Below, one piece after another: positions 15,567-23,917 of a stretch of 64,000 nt of DNA. The translations under genes and the position numbers were made by a program. Source of the DNA: Streptomyces ardesiacus (GTDB lineage: Bacteria > Actinomycetota > Actinomycetes > Streptomycetales > Streptomycetaceae); contig NZ_BEWC01000010.1 in NCBI RefSeq assembly GCF_003112575.1, positions 62,001 to 126,000 of the forward strand, given 5' to 3'. Under the pieces are notes generated by a model. The model searched no databases, was not told the origin of the DNA, and saw nothing but the letters and a program-made list of their open reading frames with translations. Each line of letters opens with the position of its first letter. Position 1 is the first letter of the stretch.

Positions 15567-17285
15567 GTGGACGTAGCAGAGACACCCCGCACCGGCCTGC
15601 GGTTCCTCACCCGGCCGGTCACCGCCTCCTCCTGGCCCCGCGGGCGGATCGCCGGGGAGGCCGTGCTCGCCTCGCTGCTCTCCGCGGTCGCCGGTCTGCT
15701 CGGCACGACGAGCACCGGGTCCGGGGTGCTGGGCGGCGCCCTGGCCCTGGCCGTCGCCGTCCTGTCCCTGGCCCGCCGTGCCCTGCCGGCGACGGTGCTG
15801 GTGGTCTCGTCGGCACTGGCCGGGGCGGTCCTCGGTACGTTCGCGCTGCTCGTCTGCGCCGCCTGGTCGGCGGGGGGCCGGATCGAGCGCCCGGCGCGCG
15901 CCCTGGCCGCGTTCGCGGCCGGGTTCGTCCTCCACCTCGTCGCCGAGGCCGCCACCGCGGGCGACGACGGGCTCGGCGCGTCGCTGCCGATGACGGCCGC
16001 GCTGGCCGCGAGCCCGTTCGTGGTGCTGGCGGTCGTGCCGGGGTTCGCCGCCCGGTACCGCGCCCAGCGCCGTGCCCTGCTCGACGCCCTGCGCCGGCAC
16101 AACGCCCAACTGGTGCGCGAGCAGGCCATGGTGGCGCGGCAGGCCCGGCTGCTGGAACGGCAGCGCATCGCCCAGGACATGCACGACAGCCTCGGCCACC
16201 AGCTCGCCCTGATCGCCGTGCACACCGGCGCGCTGGAGGTGGACCCGGACCTCGACGGCCGCCGGCGCGAAGGGGTGGGCATCCTGCGGGAGGCCGCCAG
16301 GTCGGCGATGCGGGAGCTGCGCGAGGCGGTGGGCATCCTGCGGGACGACGCGGAGGTGTCCATGCCCGGCCGCGAGGGGACGGAGGCGTCGTCGGACCGC
16401 GCGGCGGCCTCCGTCGACGGCCTCGTCGCGTCGTCGCGGGCCGCGGGGACGGCGGTGGAACTGCGCCGGTCGGGCACCGAACGGCCCCTCGCTCCCGCCG
16501 CCGACCGCGCGGCGTACCGCATAGCCCAGGAGGGCCTGACCAACGCGCACAAGCACGCGCCGGGCGCCCCGATCACCGTGGCGCTGCGCTACGAACCGGA
16601 CAGCCTCGTGGTGGAGGTCGCCAACGGGCCGGTGCCGGCCGGGGCACCGGCCGGGCCGCCCGCGATCAGCGGCGGCCAGGGGCTGACGGGTCTGCGGGAG
16701 CGGGCCCGGCTGGTCGGCGGCATGGTGCACAGCGGCCCCACCCCCGACGGGGGCTTCCGGCTCGCCGGTGTGCTGCCGTACGGCGACGACGGGCAGCGCT
16801 CCTCCGCGAACGGTGCGACTTCGGTCGTCGCGGACGACGACTTCCGGGGGACGACCGGCGGGGCCGTCACGGGCGACGGTGGTGACGTCTTCGAACGCAC
16901 CGATCCGCACAAGGAGTTCGCCACCATCATGAGCAGCAAGAAGAACGCCGCCCTGGGCTGTGCCCTCACCGCCGTGGTCCTCGTCGTGGGCGTCGGCGCC
17001 CTCGTGGTGTGGGGGGTGTCGAAACTGATCGACGAGGTGGAGAAGGGCGTCGTCCCGGCGAGCGTGTACGAGTCGGCGCGGGTCGGCGACGCGGAGGCGG
17101 ACCTGCGCGAGAAGTTCCCGGAGGGCGGCTCCCTGCTCACCGACGGCGTGGACAAGTACGGTCCGCCGCTGCCCGAGGACGCCGTCTGCGAGCACTTCGT
17201 GGACGACGAGAAGGACATCGTCTACCGCTTCTGCTTCCGCGACGGGAAGCTGTCCTCCAAGGAGTCCTACGCCCACAAGGTGTGA
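15567..17285 (+). CDS. Two-component sensor histidine kinase with C-terminal membrane extension
   Basis: A 572-residue NarL-type kinase. Four to six membrane helices lie in residues ~28-160. The phosphoacceptor is H206 in ERQRIAQDMHDSLGHQ (HisKA_3). The ATPase N box is EGLTNAHKHAPGA (~322-334) and the G box is GGQGLTGLRERARLVGG. A normal kinase would end near residue 410. Here the frame continues through a polar linker to a further helix (461-485, AALGCALTAVVLVVGVGALV) and about 85 residues, probably extracytoplasmic, ending VYRFCFRDGKLSSKESY. M455 has AAGGAG 12 bases upstream, so a separate 118-residue membrane protein could also be made by internal initiation. The partner regulator follows at 17390. 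Confidence 0.85.
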   Translation: MDVAETPRTGLRFLTRPVTASSWPRGRIAGEAVLASLLSAVAGLLGTTSTGSGVLGGALALAVAVLSLARRALPATVLVVSSALAGAVLGTFALLVCAAWSAGGRIERPARALAAFAAGFVLHLVAEAATAGDDGLGASLPMTAALAASPFVVLAVVPGFAARYRAQRRALLDALRRHNAQLVREQAMVARQARLLERQRIAQDMHDSLGHQLALIAVHTGALEVDPDLDGRRREGVGILREAARSAMRELREAVGILRDDAEVSMPGREGTEASSDRAAASVDGLVASSRAAGTAVELRRSGTERPLAPAADRAAYRIAQEGLTNAHKHAPGAPITVALRYEPDSLVVEVANGPVPAGAPAGPPAISGGQGLTGLRERARLVGGMVHSGPTPDGGFRLAGVLPYGDDGQRSSANGATSVVADDDFRGTTGGAVTGDGGDVFERTDPHKEFATIMSSKKNAALGCALTAVVLVVGVGALVVWGVSKLIDEVEKGVVPASVYESARVGDAEADLREKFPEGGSLLTDGVDKYGPPLPEDAVCEHFVDDEKDIVYRFCFRDGKLSSKESYAHKV

Positions 17286-17389
17286 CGGGCGGCCCGTGCC
17301 GGCGGCCCGCGGCGGATCGGGCATGATGAGCGGGCTTGCCGTCCGCTTGTCCTACCGCCGCCGCACACCGACCCCGCGCAGGAGGCCGC

Positions 17390-18052
17390 ATGATCCGGGT
17401 CCTCGTCGCCGACGACGAGCCGCTCATCAGGGCCGGCATCAGGATGATCCTCACCTCGGCCGGGGACATCGAGGTGGTCGCCGAGGCCCGGGACGGCCGG
17501 GAGGCGGTGGAGACCGCCCGGAGCACCGCGGTCGACGTGGCCCTGCTGGACATCCAGATGCCGGTGATGGACGGGCTGACCGCGCTGGCCGAGCTGGGCC
17601 GCGCCGCGCCGGGGGTGCGTGTGCTGGTCCTGACGACGTTCGGGGAACGCGACAACGTCCTGCGGGCGCTGGGCCACGGCAGCGCCGGGTTCCTGCTGAA
17701 GGACTCCGCCCCGCAGGAGCTGATCCACGCGGTCCGCGCGGCGGCGGCCGGCAACGCCTATCTGTCCCCGGCGGCCACCCGCCACGTGGTGGACACCCTC
17801 GCCTCCCCCGCCGCCACCGTGCGCGCCGAGGACGCGCGCCGCCGCCTGGCCGGGCTGACCGGGCGCGAACGCGAGGTGCTGGCCCTGCTCGGCGAGGGCC
17901 TGTCCAACGCGGACGCGGGCGCGCGGCTGCACATGAGCGAGGCGACGGTGAAGACCTACGTCAGCCGCATTCTGACCAAGCTCGACTGCGACAACAGGGT
18001 GCAGGCGGCGCTCCTGGCCCGCGACGCGGGCCTGGAGCCGAGCGCGGGGTGA
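17390..18052 (+). CDS. NarL/LuxR-family response regulator
   Basis: A 220-residue regulator paired with the kinase upstream. The receiver domain (residues 1-120) has DDE at 8-10, the phosphoacceptor D54 in LLDIQMPVMDG and the lysine K104 in FLLKDSAPQE. The LuxR-type HTH follows from about residue 150: LTGREREVLALLGEGLSNAD and VKTYVSRILTKLDCDNRVQ. The ATG follows CAGGAGG. It is probably co-transcribed with the kinase. Its target genes are unknown. Confidence 0.93.
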   Translation: MIRVLVADDEPLIRAGIRMILTSAGDIEVVAEARDGREAVETARSTAVDVALLDIQMPVMDGLTALAELGRAAPGVRVLVLTTFGERDNVLRALGHGSAGFLLKDSAPQELIHAVRAAAAGNAYLSPAATRHVVDTLASPAATVRAEDARRRLAGLTGREREVLALLGEGLSNADAGARLHMSEATVKTYVSRILTKLDCDNRVQAALLARDAGLEPSAG

Positions 18053-18055
18053 ACC

Positions 18056-19600
18056 TCAGCGCTCCAGCCGGCCGTTGAACCTGCGGGGCAGTCCCAGCGG
18101 GTTGTCGTCCCTCAGCTCCGCCGGCAGCAGGGCCTCGGGCGTCCCCTGGTAGACCACCGGCCGCAGCCACCGCTCGACGGCCGTGCCGCCCACCGAGGTG
18201 GACGTGGAGGTCGTCGCCGGGTACGGGCCGCCGTGGTGCTGGGCCGGGGCGACCGCGACGCCGGTCGGCCAGCCGTTGACCAGGACCCGTCCGGCCAGGG
18301 GCGTCACCGCCGCGAGCAGGGCCGCCCCGGCGCCCTCGCCCGCCGCCTCCTCGGCGGAGAGCTGCACGGTCGCCGTGAGGTTGCCCGGCAGCCGGGACAG
18401 CACGCCCCGCACCTCGGCCTCGTCCTCGTAGCGGGCCACGACGGTGACCGGCCCGAAGCACTCCTCCAGGAGCAGGTCGTGCTCGCCCTCCGCCGCCAGC
18501 CGCGCCGCCGGCACGGTGAGGAACCCGGCGCTGACGCTGTGCTCGCCGCCCGCACCCGGCGTCACCGGGGAGTCCACGTCGGGCAGCGCGGCGCGCTCGG
18601 CGACGCCCGCCACGAAGTTGTCCCGCATGCGGTGGTCGAGGAGCACACCGGCGTCGGTGGCGCTGACCGCGTCGGTGAGCGACTTGACCAGGCCGTCGCC
18701 GGCGTCACCGGCCGGCACCAGCACCAGCCCGGGCTTGACGCAGAACTGGCCGACGCCGAGCGTCATCGAGCCGGCCAGGCCCGTCCCGATCGCCTCCGCC
18801 CGCTCCACGGCCGCCGCCTCCGTGACAACGACCGGGTTCAGCGAGCCCAGCTCGCCGTGGAAGGGGATCGGCACGGGACGCGCCGCCGCGGCGTCGAACA
18901 GCGCGCGGCCGCCGCGGACGGAGCCCGTGAAGCCGGCCGCGGCGACCAGCGGGTGCTTGATCAGCTCGACGCCGGCCTCGAAGCCGTGCACCAGACCGAG
19001 GACGCCGTCCGGGATGCCGTGACCGGCCGCGGCCCGGCGCAGCACCTTGGCGACCAGCTCGGACAGGGCGGGGTGGTCGGGATGGGCCTTGACGACGACC
19101 GGGCAGCCGGCCGCGAGCGCGCTCGCGGTGTCACCGCCGGCCACGGAGAAGGCGAAGGGGAAGTTGGACGCGGAGTAGACGGCGACGACGCCCAGCGGGA
19201 TCTTGTAGCGGCGCAGGTCCGGGACGGGCGGCGTCGCGGTGTCGTCGGGGTGGTCGACGACGACGTCGAGGAAGGCGCCCTCGTCGACGAGGTCGGCGAA
19301 GGCCCGCAACTGGTAGCAGGTGCGGGCGAGTTCGCCGGTGAGCCGGACCGGGCCGAGGGCGCTCTCCGCGTCGGCGACCTCGACGAGGGTGCTCTCGGCC
19401 GCCTTCAGCTCGTCGGCGGCGCTCCGCAGGAAGGCCGCACGGACGGCGCGGTCGGCCAGGGCCTCCCGGGCGGCGTGCGCGGCACGGACGGCGGCGTCCA
19501 CCTCCTGGGCGGTGGCTTCCACCGCGACCTGTTCACGCTGCTTCCCGGTACGGGGGTCGACACTCCAGACTGGTGCTGCTGCCACCGCGGGTCCCTCCAC
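18056..19600 (-). CDS. Aldehyde dehydrogenase, alpha-ketoglutarate semialdehyde (2,5-dioxovalerate) dehydrogenase type
   Basis: A 514-residue NAD(P)-dependent dehydrogenase. The Rossmann region has NFPFAFSVAGGDTASALAAGCPVVVKAHP, the general base lies in PFHGELGSLNPVVV, and the nucleophile is the cysteine of LGVGQFCVKPGLVLVP. This context (FCxKPG, AFSVAGGDTASA) is characteristic of the dioxovalerate dehydrogenase clade. That clade converts 2,5-dioxopentanoate to 2-oxoglutarate at the end of oxidative uronate and pentose pathways. It is divergent from an IclR regulator, which fits inducible sugar-acid use. The uronate dehydrogenase and keto-deoxyglucarate dehydratase encoded at 42-44 kb could supply its substrate. 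The clade assignment is inferred from motifs only. Confidence 0.78.
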   Translation of the reverse strand: MEGPAVAAAPVWSVDPRTGKQREQVAVEATAQEVDAAVRAAHAAREALADRAVRAAFLRSAADELKAAESTLVEVADAESALGPVRLTGELARTCYQLRAFADLVDEGAFLDVVVDHPDDTATPPVPDLRRYKIPLGVVAVYSASNFPFAFSVAGGDTASALAAGCPVVVKAHPDHPALSELVAKVLRRAAAGHGIPDGVLGLVHGFEAGVELIKHPLVAAAGFTGSVRGGRALFDAAAARPVPIPFHGELGSLNPVVVTEAAAVERAEAIGTGLAGSMTLGVGQFCVKPGLVLVPAGDAGDGLVKSLTDAVSATDAGVLLDHRMRDNFVAGVAERAALPDVDSPVTPGAGGEHSVSAGFLTVPAARLAAEGEHDLLLEECFGPVTVVARYEDEAEVRGVLSRLPGNLTATVQLSAEEAAGEGAGAALLAAVTPLAGRVLVNGWPTGVAVAPAQHHGGPYPATTSTSTSVGGTAVERWLRPVVYQGTPEALLPAELRDDNPLGLPRRFNGRLER

Positions 19601-19616
19601 GTGCTCTGCACAGAAG

Positions 19617-19682
19617 GCGTTCGATATACTGAACGCTGTCTCTATTGGTGAATATGCTGTTCGAGACTATTTCCCGTCGAAC
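19617..19682. promoter_or_regulatory. Divergent promoter and IclR-type operator candidates
   Basis: GCGTTC at 19617-19622 and GAACGC at 19631-19636 flank GATATACT. A second inverted repeat, GTTCGA at 19659-19664 and TCGAAC at 19677-19682, has a 12-base spacer. On the minus strand TTCACC (19652-19647) and TATATC (19628-19623) are 18 bases apart, a good -35/-10 pair for the dehydrogenase. The first palindrome covers that -10. On the plus strand TATACT at 19625-19630 may serve the regulator. Confidence 0.55.
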
Positions 19683-19698
19683 GAAGGGGTCAAGGGCG

Positions 19699-20472
19699 AT
19701 GTCGGCTGTCGAGACGGGGGGCGGAGCGCAGGTCAAGTCCGCGGTGCGCACGGTGGAGCTGCTCGAGTACTTCGCCGGACGCCCCGGCATGCACTCCCTC
19801 GCCTCGGTCCAGGAGGCCGTCGGGTATCCCAAGTCCAGTCTGTACATGCTGCTGCGCACGCTGGTGGAGCTGGGCTGGGTGGAGACCGACGCCACGGGCA
19901 CGCGGTACGGCATCGGCGTGCGGGCCCTGCTGGTCGGCACCTCGTACATCGACGGCGACGAGGTGGTGGCGGCGGCCCGGCCGACGCTGGACCGGCTCTC
20001 GGACGACACGACGGAGACCATCCACCTGGCCCGCCTGGACGGCACGAACGTGGTGTACCTCGCCACCCGCCAGTCCCAGCACTACCTGCGGCCCTTCACC
20101 CGGGTCGGCCGCCGGCTGCCCGCGCACTCGACCTCGCTGGGCAAGGCGCTGCTGAGCACGTACAGCGACGAGCAGGTGCGCAAGCTGCTCCCCGAGACGC
20201 TGCCCGCGCTCACCGAGCACACCATCACCGACCGGGAGAAGCTCATCGAGGAGCTGCACCAGGTGCGGGAGCAGGGTTTCGCCGTGGACCGCGAGGAGAA
20301 CACGCTGGGGCTGCGCTGCTTCGGCGTGGCGGTCCCCTACCGCACCCCCGCGCGGGACGCGATCAGCTGCTCGGTGCCGGTGGCGCGGCTGACGCCCGCG
20401 CACGAACAGATGGTGAAGGACGCGCTCTTCGACGCCCGGGACCGGCTGACACTGGCCACGCGTAGGCTCTGA
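19699..20472 (+). CDS. IclR-family transcriptional regulator
   Basis: A 257-residue regulator. The N-terminal winged HTH covers residues ~15-80 (SAVRTVELLEYFAGRPG, VGYPKSSLYMLLRTLVELGWV). The C-terminal effector domain includes LPAHSTSLGKALLS and EENTLGLRCFGVAVPY. The start chosen is the ATG at 19699 with GGGG upstream. The frame is open from 19645, but those residues come from the operator region. Divergence from the dioxovalerate-type dehydrogenase suggests that it controls that gene, and possibly distant sugar-acid genes. Confidence 0.9.
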   Translation: MSAVETGGGAQVKSAVRTVELLEYFAGRPGMHSLASVQEAVGYPKSSLYMLLRTLVELGWVETDATGTRYGIGVRALLVGTSYIDGDEVVAAARPTLDRLSDDTTETIHLARLDGTNVVYLATRQSQHYLRPFTRVGRRLPAHSTSLGKALLSTYSDEQVRKLLPETLPALTEHTITDREKLIEELHQVREQGFAVDREENTLGLRCFGVAVPYRTPARDAISCSVPVARLTPAHEQMVKDALFDARDRLTLATRRL

Positions 20473-20475
20473 TCC

Positions 20476-20946
20476 ATGCACATCGCACTGCGCGAGGTAC
20501 ACGACAGCGACCTGCCCGTCTTCTTCCGGCAGATGAACGATCCGGAAGCCCTGCACATGGCGGCCTTCACCCCGAAGGACCCCGCCGACTGGGACGCCTT
20601 CTCGGTGCACTGGAGCAAGATCCGCGCCTCCCGCGACGTCGTGCGGACCATCCTGGGCGACGGTGACGTCGTCGGCAGCACGGCGGTGTACGGGGATCCC
20701 GGCGAGCGCGAGGTGACGTACTGGGTGGACCGGGCGTACTGGGGACGAGGCGTGGCCACGGCCGCGCTGCGGGCCCTGCTCGCCGAGGTGCCCGACCGCC
20801 CGCTGTACGCGCGCGCGGCGGCCGACAACGCGGCGTCGCGGCGGGTGCTGGAGAAGTGCGGCTTCGTGATCAGCGCGCGGGCCCGGGGGTTCGCGCCCGC
20901 GCGGGGCGAGGAGATCGACGAGGTCGTCCTGCACCTGGCCTCGTGA
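20476..20946 (+). CDS. GNAT family N-acetyltransferase (RimJ/RimL-like)
   Basis: A 156-residue acetyltransferase. The acetyl-CoA site is in VTYWVDRAYWGRGVATAALRALL, and the C-terminal motif is AAADNAASRRVLEKCGFV, typical of the RimJ/L group. The substrate is unknown. It starts a few bases after the IclR stop and may share its transcript. A hairpin follows. Confidence 0.85.
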   Translation: MHIALREVHDSDLPVFFRQMNDPEALHMAAFTPKDPADWDAFSVHWSKIRASRDVVRTILGDGDVVGSTAVYGDPGEREVTYWVDRAYWGRGVATAALRALLAEVPDRPLYARAAADNAASRRVLEKCGFVISARARGFAPARGEEIDEVVLHLAS

Positions 20947-20949
20947 CCG

Positions 20950-20975
20950 GGCGCCCGGCCCCGTGAACGGGCGCC
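20950..20975. terminator. Hairpin after the GNAT gene
   Basis: GGCGCCCG and CGGGCGCC, a perfect 8-bp stem with a 10-base loop, starting 3 bases after the stop codon. Confidence 0.6.
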
Positions 20976-21049
20976 GAGAAGTATGAGAAAGATGAGAAAG
21001 CGGGGCACAGGGGAACGATCGCGCCCCGCCCGCTCGTCCTGCCATCGGG

Positions 21050-22504
21050 ATGAACAAGACGATCAGGCGCGCCTCGGTCTTCACGCTGCTCCTGGTGTTC
21101 GCTCTGCTGGTCAGGGCGACCTGGGTGCAGTTCTACGAGGGCCGGGCGCTCGCGGACAGCAAGGACAACCGGCGCAACGCGATCGAGACGTACGCGGAGC
21201 CGCTCGGGAACATCGTCGTGGCCGGCCGGTCGGTCACCGGCTCGGCGCGGACGCAGGGAGGTGACCTCGCCTACAAGCGCACGTACGAGAACGGGAAGCT
21301 GTACGCGGCGGTGACGGGCTACGCCTCGCAGGCGTACGCGCCGACCCAGCTGGAGGGCATCTACCAGGACGTGCTCAACGGCACCGATCCGCGGCTGAAG
21401 ACCGTGACGGACACGGTCACCGGCACCCGGGCCGAGCCGGGCACCGTGGTGACGACGATCGACCCGGCGGTGCAGAAGGCCGGGTTCGAGGCGCTGGGCG
21501 ACAAGAAGGGCGCCGCCGTCGCGATCGACCCGAAGACGGGTCGGATCCTGTCGGTCGTGTCGACCCCCTCCTACGACCCGGCGTCGCTGACCGACGCCAA
21601 CACCGCCGGCGCGGCCTGGAAGAAGCTCACCGACGACCCGGACAAGCCGCTGACCAACCGCGCGCTGCGCCAGCCGCTGCCGCCGGGCTCGACGTTCAAG
21701 CTGGTCGTGGCCGCCGCCGCGCTGGAGAACGGACTGTACGGCTCGGTGGACGAGAGGACCGACAGCCCCGACCCGTACACCCTGCCGGGCACGACGACCG
21801 ACCTCAGCAACGAGAACCCGGACGCGCCCTGCGAGAACGCCACGATCCGCACCGCGCTGCAGTACTCCTGCAACAACGTCTTCGCCAAGATGGCCGTCGA
21901 CCTGGGCCAGGACGAGGTGCGCGCCATGGCCGAGAAGTTCGGCTTCAACGACGCGTCGCAGGACGTGCCGGTGCGGGCGTACACCAGCGTCTACCCGAAG
22001 GACATGAACCGCTCCTCGACCGCCCTGACCGGCATCGGCCAGTTCGACGTGACGGCGACCCCGCTGCAGATGGCGATGGTCTCGGCGGCCCTGGCCAACG
22101 GCGGCGAGCTGGTCTCCCCGCACATGGTGTCGCAGGTCACCGACGGCGGCGGCGACGTCCTGGAGGACCACACCGACGCGGACGCGAAGCGGATCGTCGG
22201 CTCCGCCACCGCCGACCAGCTCCAGTCGGCCATGCGGACCGTCGTCGAGGACGGCACGGGCTCGAACGCGCGGATCTCCGGGGCGACGGTGGGCGGCAAG
22301 ACGGGCACGGCCCAGCACGGCGAGAACAACAGCAAGACGCCGTACGCCTGGTTCACCTCGTACGCCAAGTCCGACACCTCGGACAAGGAGGTCGCCGTGG
22401 CCGTCATCGTCGAGCAGTCCGACGCCGCCCGCGGCGAGGTCAGCGGCAACGGCCTGGCCGCGCCGGTGGCCAGGGCGATGATGGAGGCGGCGCTCAAGGG
22501 CTGA
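21050..22504 (+). CDS. Class B penicillin-binding protein (PbpA-like transpeptidase)
   Basis: A 484-residue membrane-anchored transpeptidase that cross-links peptidoglycan outside the membrane. One N-terminal helix lies at ~8-24 (ASVFTLLLVFALLVRAT). The active-site motifs are complete: S214-T-F-K217 in PPGSTFK, S273-C-N275 in QYSCNNVF and KTG at 417-419 in GGKTGTAQ. A short dimerisation-type region precedes them. The size and the NIVVAGRSVTGS segment match actinomycete PbpA. Streptomyces carry several PbpA paralogues, and this one lacks the usual ftsW/rodA neighbour, so it is probably a dispensable or sporulation-linked copy. Confidence 0.92.
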   Translation: MNKTIRRASVFTLLLVFALLVRATWVQFYEGRALADSKDNRRNAIETYAEPLGNIVVAGRSVTGSARTQGGDLAYKRTYENGKLYAAVTGYASQAYAPTQLEGIYQDVLNGTDPRLKTVTDTVTGTRAEPGTVVTTIDPAVQKAGFEALGDKKGAAVAIDPKTGRILSVVSTPSYDPASLTDANTAGAAWKKLTDDPDKPLTNRALRQPLPPGSTFKLVVAAAALENGLYGSVDERTDSPDPYTLPGTTTDLSNENPDAPCENATIRTALQYSCNNVFAKMAVDLGQDEVRAMAEKFGFNDASQDVPVRAYTSVYPKDMNRSSTALTGIGQFDVTATPLQMAMVSAALANGGELVSPHMVSQVTDGGGDVLEDHTDADAKRIVGSATADQLQSAMRTVVEDGTGSNARISGATVGGKTGTAQHGENNSKTPYAWFTSYAKSDTSDKEVAVAVIVEQSDAARGEVSGNGLAAPVARAMMEAALKG

Positions 22505-22580
22505 CGTTCCGGGGGCCGTTCGGGTTCGGTCTGCCGTACGGTGTTCGGCACCCGGGAAGCCGCTGCGAGGAGAGTCCGCC

Positions 22581-23156
22581 GTGAGGACAGTCGGTGACGA
22601 CGCCGCCTCCGCGGAGTTCCACGCCTTCTTCGAGCGCCACTACGCCGAGCTGGCCCGGCTCGCCCATCTGCTGACGGGCGAGCCGGACGCCGCCGACGAC
22701 CTCGCGGCGGACGCGCTGCTGGCCCTGTGGCACCGCTGGGACCGGGTCCGCGCGGCCGACCACCCGGTGGCGTACGCGCGCGGGGTCGTCGCCAATCTCG
22801 CCCGCACCCGCGTCCGCAGCGCCGTGCGCGAGCGCCGGCGCGTCGCACTGTTCTGGTCCCCGCGCGAGGAGCGGACGGAGGACCCCGACGTCGCGGGTGT
22901 GGTGGACGTGCAGGAGGCGCTGCGCCGGCTGCCGTTCCGCAAGCGGGCGTGCGTGGTGCTGCGGCACGCCTTCGACCTCTCGGAGAAGGACACGGCGCTC
23001 GCCCTGGGCGTCTCGGTGGGCACGGTCAAGAGCCAGACCTCGAAGGGGGTGGCCGAACTCCAGCGGCTGCTCGGCACCCCGGCGGCTCCCCGTGCTCCCC
23101 GGCAGGTGCACGCGGCGATCGCGCGCAGCGGCGGGGCCGCGGGAGGCGCGCGATGA
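22581..23156 (+). CDS. SigE-family ECF RNA polymerase sigma factor
   Basis: A 191-residue ECF sigma. Region 2 is FFERHYAELARLAHLLTGEPDAADDLAADALLALW, and region 4 is LRRLPFRKRACVVLRHAFDLSEKDTALALGVSVGTVKSQTSK. This spacing is that of the SigE-family/ECF group common in Streptomyces. The start follows GAGGAG. Its stop overlaps the ATG of the next gene (ATGA), so the two are coupled. The downstream protein is the likely regulator. Confidence 0.9.
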   Translation: MRTVGDDAASAEFHAFFERHYAELARLAHLLTGEPDAADDLAADALLALWHRWDRVRAADHPVAYARGVVANLARTRVRSAVRERRRVALFWSPREERTEDPDVAGVVDVQEALRRLPFRKRACVVLRHAFDLSEKDTALALGVSVGTVKSQTSKGVAELQRLLGTPAAPRAPRQVHAAIARSGGAAGGAR

Positions 23157-23905
23157 CTGCGGGGAGGCGGGACGCGGACGACGGCCTGCGTGCCCGGCTG
23201 CACGAGGCCGCCGGGGCGCACCGGCCCGACCGGGCCCGGATCCTGGCCCGGGTCGAGCGCGGCATGGCGGCAGGGGGCCGCGGGCCGGTCCGCCCGCCGG
23301 TGCGGGGCTGGGTGCGGGTGGCCGCCGCGGCGGCGGCCGTGGCGGGCGTCCTGGTGGCCGGGGGCCACACCGTGACCTCGGTGGTGCGGGACGACCGCCC
23401 GGAGCAGCGCTCGGCCGCCGTCTCCCCCGGACCCCGGCCGCCCGAATCGCGGGAGCCCGGATCGCGGGAGACCGGATCGCAGGAGCCCGGATCGCAGGAG
23501 CCCGGATCGCCGCAGAGCGGTCCGCTGTGGACGAGCGGTGCGGTGGACCCGCACAGCAACGAGTTCTGGGCGCAGAGCAACATCACCCTGCGGACGAGCG
23601 CTCCCCTCACCGCGCTCACCGTCGAGCTGCGGGTGGCGCGGACCGGGTCGGTGACCTCGGCCGGTGCCTGGCGCTCGCTGCCGGAGGGGGACTTCGCGTT
23701 CACGGCCGGCGAGCGGGACGGCTTCCTCGTCTACCGGTGGACGCTCAGGCGGGGCCGCACGGTCCCGCCCGGCGAGTGGATCTTCGCCGGGCAGTACCAC
23801 CACGAGCGGGGCGGCCGGGACGCGCGCGACGACCGCTACAGCGCGACGGCCACCGCCGCGTCCGGGCGCTTCACGGCCCGGGGCGGCTTCGCCCCCCGCA
23901 CCTGA
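23153..23905 (+). CDS. Membrane protein coupled to the sigma factor, putative anti-sigma factor
   Basis: A 250-residue protein. A cytoplasmic N terminus of ~50 residues (LHEAAGAHRPDRARILARVERGM) precedes one membrane helix (WVRVAAAAAAVAGVLVAGG). A Glu-Pro-Gly-Ser repeat linker follows, then an extracytoplasmic beta-rich domain (SNITLRTSAPLTALTVELRVARTG). The layout matches membrane anti-sigma factors, but I see no zinc-binding HxxxCxxC motif. ATGA overlap with the sigma gene supports a functional pair. The role is inferred from context. Confidence 0.7.
   Translation: MTAGRRDADDGLRARLHEAAGAHRPDRARILARVERGMAAGGRGPVRPPVRGWVRVAAAAAAVAGVLVAGGHTVTSVVRDDRPEQRSAAVSPGPRPPESREPGSRETGSQEPGSQEPGSPQSGPLWTSGAVDPHSNEFWAQSNITLRTSAPLTALTVELRVARTGSVTSAGAWRSLPEGDFAFTAGERDGFLVYRWTLRRGRTVPPGEWIFAGQYHHERGGRDARDDRYSATATAASGRFTARGGFAPRT
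23444..23518 (+). repeat. 15-bp in-frame tandem repeat
   Basis: Five units of about 15 bases, of the type GGATCGCAGGAGCCC, encode Gly-Ser-Gln-Glu-Pro-like repeats in the extracytoplasmic linker. The third and fourth units are identical; the others differ by one to five bases. Copy number is likely to vary among strains. Confidence 0.8.
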
Positions 23906-23917
23906 GCGGGCGCGCCG

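Noticed and set aside
14925..17324. Long minus-strand open frames opposite the kinase gene
   Set aside because: They are shadows of the kinase and response regulator coding frames with no domain content.
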